Assembly (NCBI GenBank): GCA_903813345.2
Contig: CAIIXF020000006.1
Coordinates: 38,653,936-38,717,935, forward strand
Source: Owenia fusiformis
Lineage: Eukaryota > Annelida > Polychaeta > Sabellida > Oweniidae
Reading direction: 5' to 3'
DNA: 64,000 nt
Shown in pieces: positions 43,082 to 55,156 of this stretch. The notes beneath the pieces were generated by a model. That model made no database searches. It had not been told where the DNA came from and worked only from the letters and a program-made list of their open reading frames with translations. The translations under genes were made by a program, and so were the position numbers. Within the stretch, counting starts at the first letter, position 1. Each line of letters opens with the position of its first letter.

Positions 43082-45883
43082 TTATAGTGGTTCAACTTTC
43101 ATGTAAAATGGCGGCGGTTGATAACTGATAGCAATCGTGAAGGTCTTCAGGTCACACGATGGAATATTTTTCTCGTCAGCAGGAATCAGTTTTATTCTGT
43201 GCAGCATTTTCGAGAAAAATAAGAAAATCCTGTCGATTCCTATCTTTTCACCCAAGCACGATCTTTTTCCAACACCAAAGGGTAAAAATCTACAATTTAA
43301 AATGTGGAACATTAGGTGCATTTTCAGCAGTTTAGACATGCTGTTCAAAGATGAACTATAAACCAGTTGGAATGTAATTTTCCTTTTCATGCTGAAGAGG
43401 TAACTTGGTAAAGACCGAAAGAAATTGATCAGGACTACTGGATCTGTGCTTATTTCTCAACATTGGATATGTAAGAGTCGGAATTAATATAACATTAGCA
43501 GGATCAACGACTCAATGTGTGATTTGATATTTCAATTAAATTTAATTGATTCCTTTAAGTATCTTCGGCCATCCTCGTGATTTAAACATCTTCGGTTGCG
43601 GTGCAAAATATTCAGTTTTTAAGGGTATTCACAACAAAATTTGAAAAAATTGGCATCAAAATTCCAGGGTTCAACTTGAAATTTTCACATATGGAAAAGC
43701 AGATTAAAGCCCACATCTAATTAGGTTTTGGACATGTTAGAGAAATAACATGGCGGCCATTTTGCGTCTTGTATATTATGGATATGTTATCACCAAACGG
43801 AACTTCATAACATCCCAATGGAGTTCTCCAAAGTGAGAAAGGGTATATTTACCTGCTACGACGGTTTCAAATATTGTGCGTTTGATGTTATTCATATCTT
43901 TTTGTCCTTCATCATATGCTCTCAGTAATATGGCCAAAACTGTTCCTTGGCTTTCCAAGTCTTCATCAGGAAGATTTAACTCCTCCATCTAAAACAAATA
44001 GCATTTAAATAATATTCCTAAATTAAATCTACCCAATTAGTTTGCTGCTTCCACTAGAAATACATATATTTCAATCCCATAGCCCAAAACCGAAGAATAC
44101 CAAATAAATTTCGTACTAATGAACCCCACTTATATGAGACAATAATATTAATTAAATAGCGAGGAATTTGTAAGAATAAAGTCCAACACAGATATGGTGT
44201 TGACATAAACTAGCCCGGAGAATAAAGGTTTGCAATACATTAGTAACTTTGATGTAAATATGTCTTTGTTCTTGCTCAAATACAGGGTATCCCAAGGTTG
44301 GCCTATGTTGCCAGAACTTGAGCATAAATCATTGTAACCTCTACTAGTGTACCTTAAATCTATATCGAGCGATCCATGACTTAATAGTATCATTCCCAAT
44401 TTTGTTCAACTCCATTAGATCTCTGTAAGACTTCAGACCAAAATGACGTAGCCATGGGAACAGTTCCAATTCTTCGCCACTCCCTTGTGCCATGTGCTCC
44501 ATTCTCTGTAGCATTTTTTCACAGCACTGAAATCCTCCGCTGTTAGTTCGACATGTTCTCCTAATATCTGAAAGTGGAAGTGTCAATGTTAACACTACTA
44601 AACAGCGAGGCGTTTTCTGAAGGTTGAATATCTTCACCTTTAATTCTCCCAACCTTGCAATATACATGTGCTTTCTTTTTTAAAATCCCGTACAGTCAAA
44701 ACAGAAATGTTTGTGACTACTTTGAATTTAAAAAATAAGCAATCAAATGACCATATTGAAACAGTTTATGTAAAAATAGAAACATTTATATTTATCCTAA
44801 CTTTTGTATCTTCTTTTTGTTTTGTAGTTTAGCTATCATATCTGTGTCCTCTTATATTTTGATACTTCTCTGCCATGTTATTTTCGGAAATATTAACATG
44901 GCTGAAACTTAGATAAGTTACAAAAGGCCACAGCTTTGCTGCACATTATACATTACTACCTGAAATATACAAAAGTTAGGATAAATATAAATGTTTCTAT
45001 TTTTACATAAACTGTTTCAATATGGTAATTTCATTGCTTATTTATATAAGTAGTCAAAGTAGTCACAAACATTTCTGTTTTGACTATAGATGTCCCGAAT
45101 TTATAACGATATATTTGGAGGTTTTCATATGCATCTAGCAAGAGATTTTTCTATTTTATGACTATTTGAATTCTATATATATACAACTAGAAGAGAACCG
45201 TAATTTTCACAGATAGTTTATGTTTGAAAATAGTTATGACAAAATAAAAATTTAGATATTTTTATGACCTACCTAATATTGTAACAGAGATTTTACACAA
45301 ACATATATACTCTTAAGCCTCTTATCAGTAATCCCTACTTACTTACCAAATTCACAATAAACTTCGTAACACAGTGGTCTACGTGCACATTTGGGTTGAA
45401 GGCCTCACCATTGTGTGACAGAAATTCTGCCAGGCACTCCTCATTTGGTTTGCTAAAAATATCTGTTGTATGATTAGATGCTGCGTAGGGTCGGATTCCT
45501 TGAGAAGCAAGTTTTCGCATTATTTTGAACGATTTTGTGAAATCTTGAAAGGCAATGCCATTATCGCCACCAGGTGTCGCATAAGTGAAACGCCAGGATT
45601 TTGGTCGTCCTGCAAAATCATCTGATTTTGTGATCATAATCGATTCATAGTCGTTACAAACAACGACTTCCTCTCTAAAAAGTTGAAGTTTGAATATACT
45701 TCCAAATTCCTTTGACCATTCTTGGATTTGGACATATGGTACATTTTTGCTGAGTTGCAGTGCATTGCCAACTATGGGATGGCCTTTTGGGCCAGGCGTG
45801 TCTAATTTCCTCCATTTTAATACAAATGCGAGAAGTAGTACTATTCCTACAACCAAGGATCCAGTGACTAGAATCACAGCCAT
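43082..45883 (-). pseudogene. cytochrome P450 copy 2, disrupted
   Basis: Tandem paralogue of the gene at 30796-36402. Exon 1 (45883-45347) is intact, with ATG preceded by an in-frame stop and residues PGPKGHPIVGN. Exon 2 (44567-44353) is 215 instead of 216 bp: one base is missing in the GCTGTG|AAAAAATG region, shifting the frame. Exon 3 (43988-43853) is intact. Exon 4 survives only as ~70 bp (about 43538-43465, CAAATCACACATTGAGTCG), exon 5 is not found, and exon 6 (43289-43082) keeps FGVGKRSCLGEK. It therefore lacks the ExxR helix and cannot make a normal P450. Its exon 1 retains Arg at the WxxxR position (FKIMR), which copy 1 has lost. Confidence 0.85.
44693..45086. mobile_element. 394-bp MITE in intron 1 of the P450 pseudogene, TA flanks
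   Basis: AGTCAAAACAGAAATGTTTG and its complement begin ~120-bp arms that include AACTTTTGTAT and ATAAATATAAATGTTTC. TA flanks at 44691-44692 and 45087-45088 suggest a Tc1/mariner-type insertion. No coding capacity. Confidence 0.8.
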
Positions 45884-48298
45884 CCTGTTGCAAAATAGTG
45901 TTTAAAACATGAATAAAATTGTTCACACGTCAAGGTCATGTATCCCTCGTTTGCAGTATTAAAGGAATTGTGCAATATTGTAACATTTCTATTTTCTTAG
46001 AAAGAAGAGCAATCATTGTACTGTATGTAAAACTGTTCACACGTTGGGCAGATATTTCTCTTTTAATAGATTAAAGAAATGTGGGACAATGTTGTTTAAG
46101 CGTATGTTAATAATTACTACTATGGACTAAAAAGACGTCAAGAAGAATTGTTGTATAATAGAGTCGTTCAATATTGTAACATTGCTTTACTACAAAGTAA
46201 CATCCTCCGATCACAGGGCTTCAAAATTCAGAATATCTTCTTAATTTTTACCCCTTTGGTAACGTTTTGAAAACCATTTGCTGTACCGAACATCCCAGGC
46301 CACCTTTATGGTTTGCTTCATAGAAAAAGGTTGACCCAAGAAAATATACACATTTATTATGAGTAAAATTTGCTTTTCGAGTATGACAAGCTTTACTCAT
46401 CTGTGCCTAGGTTCGTAACATGGAATCTGTTTAACCAGACGAGAACTATAAATTAGCTAGCTACGCCAAGAAACCTTTTAATCATACTTTTAGTATTCCG
46501 TTTTTATATTTCGATGCAAGTGTAGGCTATACTGACTTAAACATTAAACTAAACGGGCAAACAGCAATTTTATGATGTTAAAACATTTTTGCATATATGC
46601 ATCCATGAATATAGCTGTATTCTTTTCTTTTTCCTATCAATCATAAATAATTTATACTCTTATGTCTAGTCAGAAAAAACAATTAATTCAATGTAATTTT
46701 CAATTATTTTCATTTATTTTCATGTAACTCGGGAGAAACTAAAAATGTTTTCATTTGGCTGAATAACAGCTGTATGCTCTCCACACAGAATAGTGATATA
46801 CACTTGAATTGGTATTGGAAAGTGATCTATATATATCAGGGATACTCCGATACATCTCAAAACATTTTGCTAATTGTGGTTTTTAAAAATTCTGATTGTT
46901 TCACAATTTAAACAGTCAAAATAGGTCCATAAGTAAAAAAGAAATAAAAGAATGGAAAGGCCCTGCGTTGAGCGTTAATGTCCTGTTCATTACAATTGGA
47001 AATGTATCGATCTTACCAAGATACCATCATACGCATATCTTCTTGTAGAGACTTCCGATAATGGGGATTTTGTATTAATCCCCATGACGATATGTTGATA
47101 TCCCCATGTTATGTCAATAGGGTATCTCCCCATGTTAACTCAAACCACCCATGTTGAAATCCTAAAAGGACCACGGAAGTTATCGCAACAGAGTTTAGAT
47201 AGTCATATGTTGGACTGTGGCTATTTTTGAGGATTTAAAAAGGTGCATATGTTAGGCCATTGCATTATCTAAAGGAAAAGTACTCACACAGATGATCAAA
47301 ATAATTCGGACATCGAGACGGGGAAGGCGCAAACACCCACAAACATTTTTCCAAAAATACATTCGTGATTTTAATCCCCTTCCATTCGAGTTAACCTCGT
47401 ATATGTTTCAAGCAGGTATTAAAGATATCAATTCTGGTTGACCAAAATTTACTGAAAACAATGGATCGCATGAGTTTTCCCTATTAGAAAATAACGATTG
47501 TTCTCCACTTTATCCCACATGAAACATATTTTCCTTTTAAAGGGTGACGCATATCGTTTAGCAAATCGAACGCTCGTTTCTGGTGTTGCTCACCGTTTAG
47601 TATAAAAGGCCCGATCCCGGAATAATACTCAAGGGTTCACAGGTTCGAGGTCGTTGTGTCAACACCTCTAACTGTTATATAGCATAAGTATATTATAGAT
47701 CGTCACACATTTATAAAAGGGTGATTTTTATTTTGACAAATCAATTCCACATTTATGGGTGAAGTTTCAGGATCTTCTATTTGTGTATAATAAGGAAAAA
47801 TTGGCATCTAAATTCCCCCATAACGTAATAGCACACAGCTTAGCATATGAAATATCCTACAAATGAAACAAAGCAAGACAAACCGGTTTCTAATACAAGG
47901 ATTTATATTGGCTGTTGTACATGTATTCTTTGAACGCAATCACTCTTTGGATAACGTTTTCAAAATCATTATAAACGGATTACTTTATCTCAAAGACAAT
48001 TTCAATAAACTGGGTTTTACAGAACTCCCCTTATTTCTTAAAAATGGACTGATCCAGTTGATTCGCCTGGAGCCGCCATATTGTTTTTACACGGGATGCT
48101 AATCGGAACCCTTTAAGCGGTTAACTCTGTCTGCAAATGCAACATGTTGATGCATAAAACAATGCAATAGAAACAATAAACACATTGTGAATTATGTGTA
48201 TATTTACATACAGAAAATTACCGACTGTTGTATAAACAAAAAAGATTATTTTAGATATGCATGCTAATTCCAATTTAGCTATCCAATGTTAGAAACTA
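45884..48298. other. intergenic stretch
   Basis: 46380-46880 matches the P450-1 upstream region (38320-38720). The rest is AT-rich with no gene recognised. A short block at 48160-48225 resembles 63835-63890. Confidence 0.5.
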
Positions 48299-48812
48299 TT
48301 CCACAGCTGGGTGACTCTAACTGCAGTTAGTTTCATTTAAGATGGTTGCTGAGATTCTTTCGTTTTCGATAAACCTCTGATTTCAGCTAAACTAAGTTTA
48401 ATCTTGATTCCAAGTTTAGCCATGCAAATTAATAAAACTATAATTATATTCAACCACAACTGAATGCCCAAACAGCCGCAATATTAGAGAACTTTAAAGA
48501 AAACAGCTTCACTTAGAATGACTCTCACTGAAGTTGATGATCTACGTCATCATTACGTCATCATCAACTCCAGTTAGAGTCATTCTAAGTGAAGCCATTT
48601 TCTTTAAAATGCTCCAATATCGCAGTTGTTTGAGCATATATTTGTGGTTATTTACCATGTCATAGCTTTATTAATTGACATGGCAAAACATTTGGAATCC
48701 AGATTCAACTTACGTGTAGGTTTAGCTGAAATCGGAGGTTTATCGAAAACGAAAGAATTTCGGCAACCATTTTGAATGAAGCTAACTGCAGTTAGAGTCA
48801 TCCAGCTGTGGA
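48299..48812. mobile_element. 514-bp MITE with ~250-bp arms
   Basis: TTCCACAGCTGG(G/A)TGA and CTCTAACTGCAGTTAG open both arms in inverted orientation. The centre holds GATGATCTACGTCATCATTA. The arms diverge by point changes and small indels. The target duplication is not clear. Confidence 0.78.
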
Positions 48813-49778
48813 ACAGTGTATATGTTCATATGTTCAGGATTTTATTTCATTTTGCTCTGGGGGTCGTTTCCAAAAATGTCGTTGACTTACGATATCGTAA
48901 CTCCACGACAGTCGTAGGAATGGGGAAAGTTACGACAAACTTACGACTGTCGTAGACTTACGACAGATCCGTTTCCATAAAAATCGTAAGTCTGTCGTAC
49001 AAATTCGCAACTCACGACAAGTTCCACGATAAGTGATGCGAACGTCACGTGACATTCTTATTTAAAATTTTAGTTGTATAATATGGTGTTCTAGTCCTGT
49101 AGTGTTGTATTTATTGAAAGTTATTGATTTGTTTAAAAATGAAATCACAGGCCCGGTGTCAAGAAATTATGGTCCCCCAGGGATTATGGTCCCCCTTTTT
49201 AAGGCCCTTACTGGCCCTGATTGTGTATAAGATAATAAGGGAAAGAGCACAAAGAGGTCACCATATAAATCAATGGAGAGTAGGACCATAAATTAATAGG
49301 ACCTCCTACCCTTTTACACCGGGATGGCATCCTGACACTGGCATCAGTTTTTGTCTCAAAAAAGGTTGTCTCTGGGTCAGGTATATTGATTTGTTTCATT
49401 GTTAACTGTATCCAAATTCCGTTCTGTCCAAAGTTTTAGTTTGGAAGGATTAACGTTAACGATGTCTTTTAGTGAAAGCGATACGGCTACTATTGAAAAT
49501 TGTTTCGACAAGGTGAAAGGATGGAGTGGAAGATGAATCCCAGAATCGTAAAGGAATTAAGGGTAAGAGTTGGAGTTATGTCACTGTAAATAGACTACAT
49601 CCAACATGCATTAAAGGACGGCATAAGTATGTCATGGGAAACGATATCATTGGGAGAAACACACAAAAGCATTTTTGATTGGAAAAATTTCTTCTTTCAG
49701 ACTCCGTTGATATTGGATATTTTTGCATCCTGTTTCTAATTTGACAACACTCCTCATATTTATAGCGCTAGCTAATGA

Positions 49779-50328
49779 TACCACCCCATGCAGACAGATC
49801 GCCTAAAACTACATTCGTATGATGCGAGACTCGACTTTCACCGGGAAATTAGAAACATTTTGCCACCCTTAAAGAAACTTATTTTTACTGCTTAATAAAT
49901 GAGCATTTGTAGATTTCGAGGTTATAAAGTAATACTAGTATCATACTGATGTTCGATCAAAAGTTCGAATAACAGTAATGTTGTGTTTCAAATATTAATT
50001 GTCATGTTTTTTCTGTTTCGGAAAATTCGGTATGTGATGTATGTTTTTTAGTTCTTCAAAGAAATCTACAAATGTATCGTTGCGGTTTTATCTTTACATC
50101 GTTTTTTCAATCACCGCCATCACTTTTCAAACGGCGTTACCTTGAAATATCAAGACATCATGCTATTCTCATACTTATAAAACGCAATTTGGCTGTCATT
50201 CATCATTTATTAAGCAGTAAAAATTAATTTGCTCCTTGGGTGACAAATTATTTCAAGTTTCCTGGTGAATGTCGAGTCTCATATCATACGAATGTAACTT
50301 TAGTCGATTTGTCTGCATGGGGTGGATA
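49779..50328. mobile_element. 550-bp nested MITE
   Basis: CCACCCCATGCAGACA and its complement lead ~130-bp arms containing CATTCGTATGAT and TTTTTACTGCTTAATAAATG. It lies inside the 4.55-kb element. Confidence 0.75.
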
Positions 50329-51600
50329 CCCTATACTTCCTCGGTAATTTTTTTTAAAGCATTTAACTTGTCTATTGCTGAGAAAATACTTGTCAAAAGT
50401 GTCTCACTTTTTTGGGACACCGGGAGTGCGTTCACTGACGTCCGCACATAACCGATTAACTTATGTCAACGTTTGAACACCCTGACAACGGTAAAGTTAG
50501 ATACCTGTATTACAAATGGCAGCAGGTTCGTATTCGATTCAATTTTCATCATGGGTCTGTTGAAAGGGAAAGCCCATGATATCCTTAAACTAGATTTAGG
50601 CTTAATTCCTTTGGTGCAACAATCAATCAAAGTCTTTTCCTACTTATCGTTTATTATGCTCTACCATCGAAATGAATCCTTAATTTTACCGATCAAAATA
50701 TGACACAGGACAACGGATACTGTAAATGACAACGGTAAATGTGGGTCAAATGTGCTTTAAAATCGGGATGGGAACGGTAACATTTAATGATTGTAATGTA
50801 ACGCTAGAAGCATTGGCTCTTTATGGTATGACTCCATTAAACATATAAAATACATTTATAAACTATGGCTGTAATAGCTATGATTATGGTCCCCCAGGGG
50901 TTATGGTCTCCCCTTCTAAAGGCCCTTCAGGAAAGAGGTCACCATATAAATCAATGGAGAGGAGGACCATAAATTGATAGGACAATCCTACCCTTTTACA
51001 CCTGTTCCAAACTGCAAATGGAGTACTCTAGTTTCGGTCTTTAGTACGAACGAAAAAATTCAAAAAGGCCTTAGTCAAGCTTTAATTTTTTATCTTTTCC
51101 CATAGTGACATACATGATAGGGTTGTAATAATAATATACAGGGTGGGCCAAAAAAAATTGCAACCTTTTTAGAAGGCAAAAAAAAGTATCACAACATTAT
51201 GGTATTGACATGAAATTTTTTACAGAAACTTAAGGATAGGCATATTTTACCATTTAAATACTTTAGCTAATACTGACTTCAAGTTTTTTGTCAGATGTTT
51301 GAATATTAATTGTAAATTGTTCACTTGTCCGTCCGGGATATACCATTTTTCCTTGAAAATCATTGCGTAAGTCAATTGCGGAAAGTTAAACGTAATTCTC
51401 CAATTTCCGCATATGTTTATTAATACGACAGAGAGATGTTTTATGTCCAGCGTACAATTGAGTTACGTGGACGTAAATGGAAATATTTACGTTGGCTTTA
51501 TGAATAAGGCTTCTGTACTGCCCGGCTGTAAAGAATATCTGGGAGCCCCGCTCCCGTTTCTTCTTCCTGTTTCTCCCGTTTGTGTTTCAGGGCACTACTA

Positions 51601-52036
51601 ACACCCACGTCACATTTCTTACGGCCGCCGTGCGGTCTATCATTTCTGCGTTCAGTAGCTTTTCTATGCTCGCCGTAGAATTACTGCGCTCTCATACTTT
51701 TGCAGTCACATTTCCCACGGCAGCCGCACGGCAATTTATAAAAGTTATTCATAGTGCTAGGATGTAATATCAAATGAAAAGTGTTCGTGAAACATTGACA
51801 AATAATGATTTAATCTTGTTGAGCCAGTTGATTTCTACAGGCACCGCAGAAATGAACAAATATTATAACTCCGAGTTATAATTTCTACGGCGACTCTGCG
51901 GCCTGTAAAAAACTGGATACGCCGTACGGAGACCGCAAGGCGAGCGTAGTTTTCCTACGCTCGCCGTAGAAATACACTGATTTAATTGATCTGCGGTCGA
52001 CGTACGGCCGCCGTAAGACAAATGTGACTGGGGTGT
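51601..52036. mobile_element. 436-bp MITE with GC-rich arms
   Basis: ACACCCACGTCACATTTC and the complement of ACACCCCAGTCACATTTG open the arms, both followed by TTACGGC(C/G)GCCGT. A third partial arm (CACATTTCCCACGGCAGCCG) lies at 51708. It is unusually GC-rich for this region. Confidence 0.75.
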
Positions 52037-52189
52037 AGAGAATCATAATTTTTTCATTGTTGTTATTTGCACTCACCTCATCATACGTCTAGTTCCCATT
52101 GTCATTTCTCAATTTCAATTCAATTCTAATTGACGATATGGAAGGCGGTATAGTGGCTATAGTGGGAGATGAGGTCTTTAACTTTAACG

Positions 52190-52520
52190 GATTTCAATAC
52201 ACATCCCCTTTTCAGGAATCGTTAATACAGTGTAGAAGAATATTTTGATATGTTTAAATCGAGAAAAACAAGATCCTCTTTTTAGAAAATGAGCCTAACA
52301 TTTTTAAAAAGTGCGAAGGTGGGGGTCCTAATTTTTCAGAGAGTTTGAATGATATTTTACTATCATGGGGACTTCACTTGAAAGAAAACATATTGTTTTA
52401 ATAAAAACCACTGTATTGATGGCCAGAAAGTGCCCATGGTGAAAAATATGACCGTCTAAAATCACTTGCCATACGACAAATGGACCTTTGGATTTTCATA
52501 TAATATACCATCACAAGTTC
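52190..52520 (+). repeat. dispersed repeat, copy 1
   Basis: It shares ACTTCACTTGAAAGAAAACA, TTTTAATAAAAACCACTGTA and TAAAATCACTTGCCATAC with 59735-60050 (inverted) and 60665-60935 (direct). The function and family are unknown. It overlaps the right part of the nested 2.16-kb element. Confidence 0.75.
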
Positions 52521-52839
52521 ACAGAATTAGCGACAATAAGGTCCCGTGAAATGAAAAAGTGATTAAAGAGTAGATGTGATGGTTAAGTCCGTCATCTGTG
52601 ACAACGGTAGCTGACTTTACCGTTGTCAGGGTGTTCCGGTGTAGGTAGCAAGACAGTTTACCGGAGACCATGGGCTTTCAACTAGCCCATGCGGAGACAA
52701 ATATACATGATTTCAGAATAAAGTGAATGTAGATAGTTTGTCGATATGCAACTCAAGAAAGGAAATAATGCAATAAATAATTGATGGTGAACTGACTTTT
52801 AGTAAAACAATAATATTTCTCACCTTGCTTCATTCGTTA

Positions 52840-52900
52840 AAAAGACAAGCCAAAGAGGCGAGAAACGTTAATGTTTTAAATTATAATTATTCAATACACC
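52840..52900 (+). other. possible Penelope-like 3' tail remnant
   Basis: GAGGCGAGAAACGTTAATG resembles the GAAACGT-containing 3' regions of Penelope-like elements. A similar minus-strand phrase (CTGATGAATGCGTTTCTGAC ... AAAACGTT) occurs near 53885-53835. Short and uncertain. Confidence 0.3.
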
Positions 52901-53409
52901 ATGAAGAGAAAACATGTTTATTTTTGATTTACACAATTTTAAAATTGTTATGCCTCTTTAAATTAACCCAACTCAATCAACCTTCATGAGAAATAATATG
53001 AAGAGAAAACCACGTGAACGATGATGCGCTAACGAACTTCAGTTTCTCTATTTTTCAATGCATAGAAATGGCCATTTACCTTATGTTTTGGAGGGCATGA
53101 AACCGCAGTTTCTTCAGCTTTCTGTCAAGTGCTCGCGTTGCATAAGCCAACGTAAATTGTGACATAATCTATGAGATAATTAAAACCCCACAAATAACTC
53201 AAATATTGCTCTACGACAACCTTGCGACACCCCCTTGGGGTGTCGTGGGTTTCACACGATAGCTATTGTCTTTCTACGACAGGTGTACGACATGGTAGTT
53301 TGTCGTAGGTTTACGACAAATTTCTGGAAACGGAAATTTTTTACTTGTCGTGAAAACACAATTGAAGTTACGATATCGTAAGTCTACGACATTTTTGGAA
53401 ACGACCCCC

Positions 53410-55135
53410 TGTTTAATAACATCAGGTAAAGTAGATTTATATATACCCTTTTAATGAAAAAATATAGTAATAAGGAGAGTTGCTAACAGAGTATGATTTG
53501 CATTTCAAAATTTCTTGTCAAAATCATAATACTCGAGAGAATATCTCAGACAAGCACTATAATCCATGTATTAGATAAATTGTGCTCATATATAACATCG
53601 CAATGCACTTAAATTACATGAATTACAGAACAAATTATTCATAGTTTACGAAATACATAAAATATTCTTCTTATTCAAAAGGGTATTTGGCTCCAGTTCG
53701 CATTAACAATGTTTGCACATTATTCTTAAGTGCTAAACAGTCACAAACACAGGCCTTTTGATATTCTTTAAAAAAAATATTTAAATTGCTTGTCAGCTCA
53801 CAAAATGTTTCACAATAGAGAGGTTTCTCACAACGTTTTATCTCAACGTATCTTAAGTCAGAAACGCATTCATCAGATGCGCAACAGTTCATAAAACAAG
53901 ATACTATCGCGCGCCAGACTCCCGCTGAAGACCCGTATGCTCCCTCGGAGAAGGTCCGGTTGCGATTGAGGGGATGGGTGGATGTTACTCACGGGCGCCG
54001 ATCTGAAATCAAATAGACTCTGTATTATCCCCTTCTCCCAGGATAAAATCTGCTCGGGAGTAACTACCGCTCTAGAAAAACACCTCTCTGGAGTTAACTC
54101 TTCTCTGCGAAACCATTCAGCTAAGGAGTAACCACTTGAACAACCGGGGGTCACACTCTCCTAGCCATGACGTAATATTAAATGTATGAGATGGTGTTAG
54201 AAATACTATATGGTAGCGTATATATGGCCTAGACTAGGGAGTGTGTTGGTTGTTATGAATTTTAATCTTACTGATTATCAAATTGTCCTACTTCATAAAT
54301 GATAGTACAAAGGATATGATTTGATTATATATATTATGTAACTGTATTATAAAACTACTAAAATGATATGAAATATGTACAATGATGAATATTTACAATA
54401 AGGCCGACAGAATTGTATCAGACATGTACGTTGTTTCAAATAAGATATTGTTAGTACCTCAGTGAAAATACTCGCATCTGATTGGTCAATTAGCGGTCAA
54501 CATTTTTGCCTGTACCTCACCTGTGCATCATGGGATATCATATTATTGACCTCGTATGTTACTGTACTACACTTGTGAATTATGGGGAATATGACGTCAT
54601 AATGTTTACAGAAAAAACATGGTAGACAGACATTTCGTAAACGTTGATGAAAGTGATATTTTGACTTTGCTAGACGACAAGCATAGCAAAAATACAAAAA
54701 GAAACGAAACATTAACATTAATTTACTAGTGAGTACGCAGTTATGTGCCAAAAACAGAGAGTTTAACTACCACTTTCTTCAGATTTCCTTAAAAAATTAT
54801 TGCTTGCGTGGTTCGGAGAAAAGGTTGTGAAATGAAGCCATGATTGATGACTGACGTCTATACACCTTCGGTCTCTGTCAACAGTAGTTTCTCGGTTTAC
54901 AGTCTCGGTATACAATTTTGCCGGTTGACCTCTGGAGAGGTCAACAATTGTATACTGTAATAACTTCAAAAACAGTTGTCAATCTTATACTTGATTAACT
55001 CTTCGGTGGCCATCTTTTTACTTTAGGTACGATATTGATCAACCCGTGTCGTATTCCAATTTTTGGATCCATAATGGAAACGGTGGTAACAATATAAATA
55101 ATTTTTTTGTATAATCATTATAATTTTCTTTTTAG
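53410..55135. other. intergenic and 5' region of the fibrinogen-domain gene
   Basis: Minus-strand open frames at 53671-53892 (Cys-rich, 73 codons) and 53873-54154 were considered but have no recognised family or splice context. CTTTTTAG at 55135 looks like the 3' splice site of an intron in the 5' UTR of the next gene, so its promoter lies further upstream. Confidence 0.45.
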
Positions 55136-55156
55136 CTGCCAAAATACCAGCTCACG

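Larger units (their letters stand above)
50475..52636. mobile_element. 2.16-kb nested TIR element
   Basis: GAACACCCTGACAACGGTAA AGT and its exact complement form ~23-bp perfect TIRs, extending imperfectly. GACAACGGTA is repeated just inside each end (50729 and 52598). Inside are a GTGGGCCAAAAAAAATTGC block near 51145 and the MITE at 51601-52036. No transposase seen. Confidence 0.7.
48859..53409. mobile_element. 4.55-kb TIR element with subterminal TTACGAC repeats, carrying nested insertions
   Basis: The left end GGGGGTCGTTTCCAAAAATG continues to a shared GACTTACGATATCGTAACT and is matched in inverted orientation at 53409. Beyond ~44 bp both ends carry many TTACGAC/GTCGTAAG copies as subterminal repeats, the usual kind of transposase-binding array. 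No transposase is recognised; a short frame at 49460-49535 (MSFSESDTATIENCFDKVKG) is unassigned. No clear target duplication is visible. At least three other inverted-repeat elements lie inside, so the original element was shorter. Confidence 0.8.

Noticed and set aside
53671-54154. Two minus-strand frames, one Cys-rich (73 codons)
   Set aside because: No recognised family, no clear splice sites, and nearby sequence resembles a Penelope-like tail.
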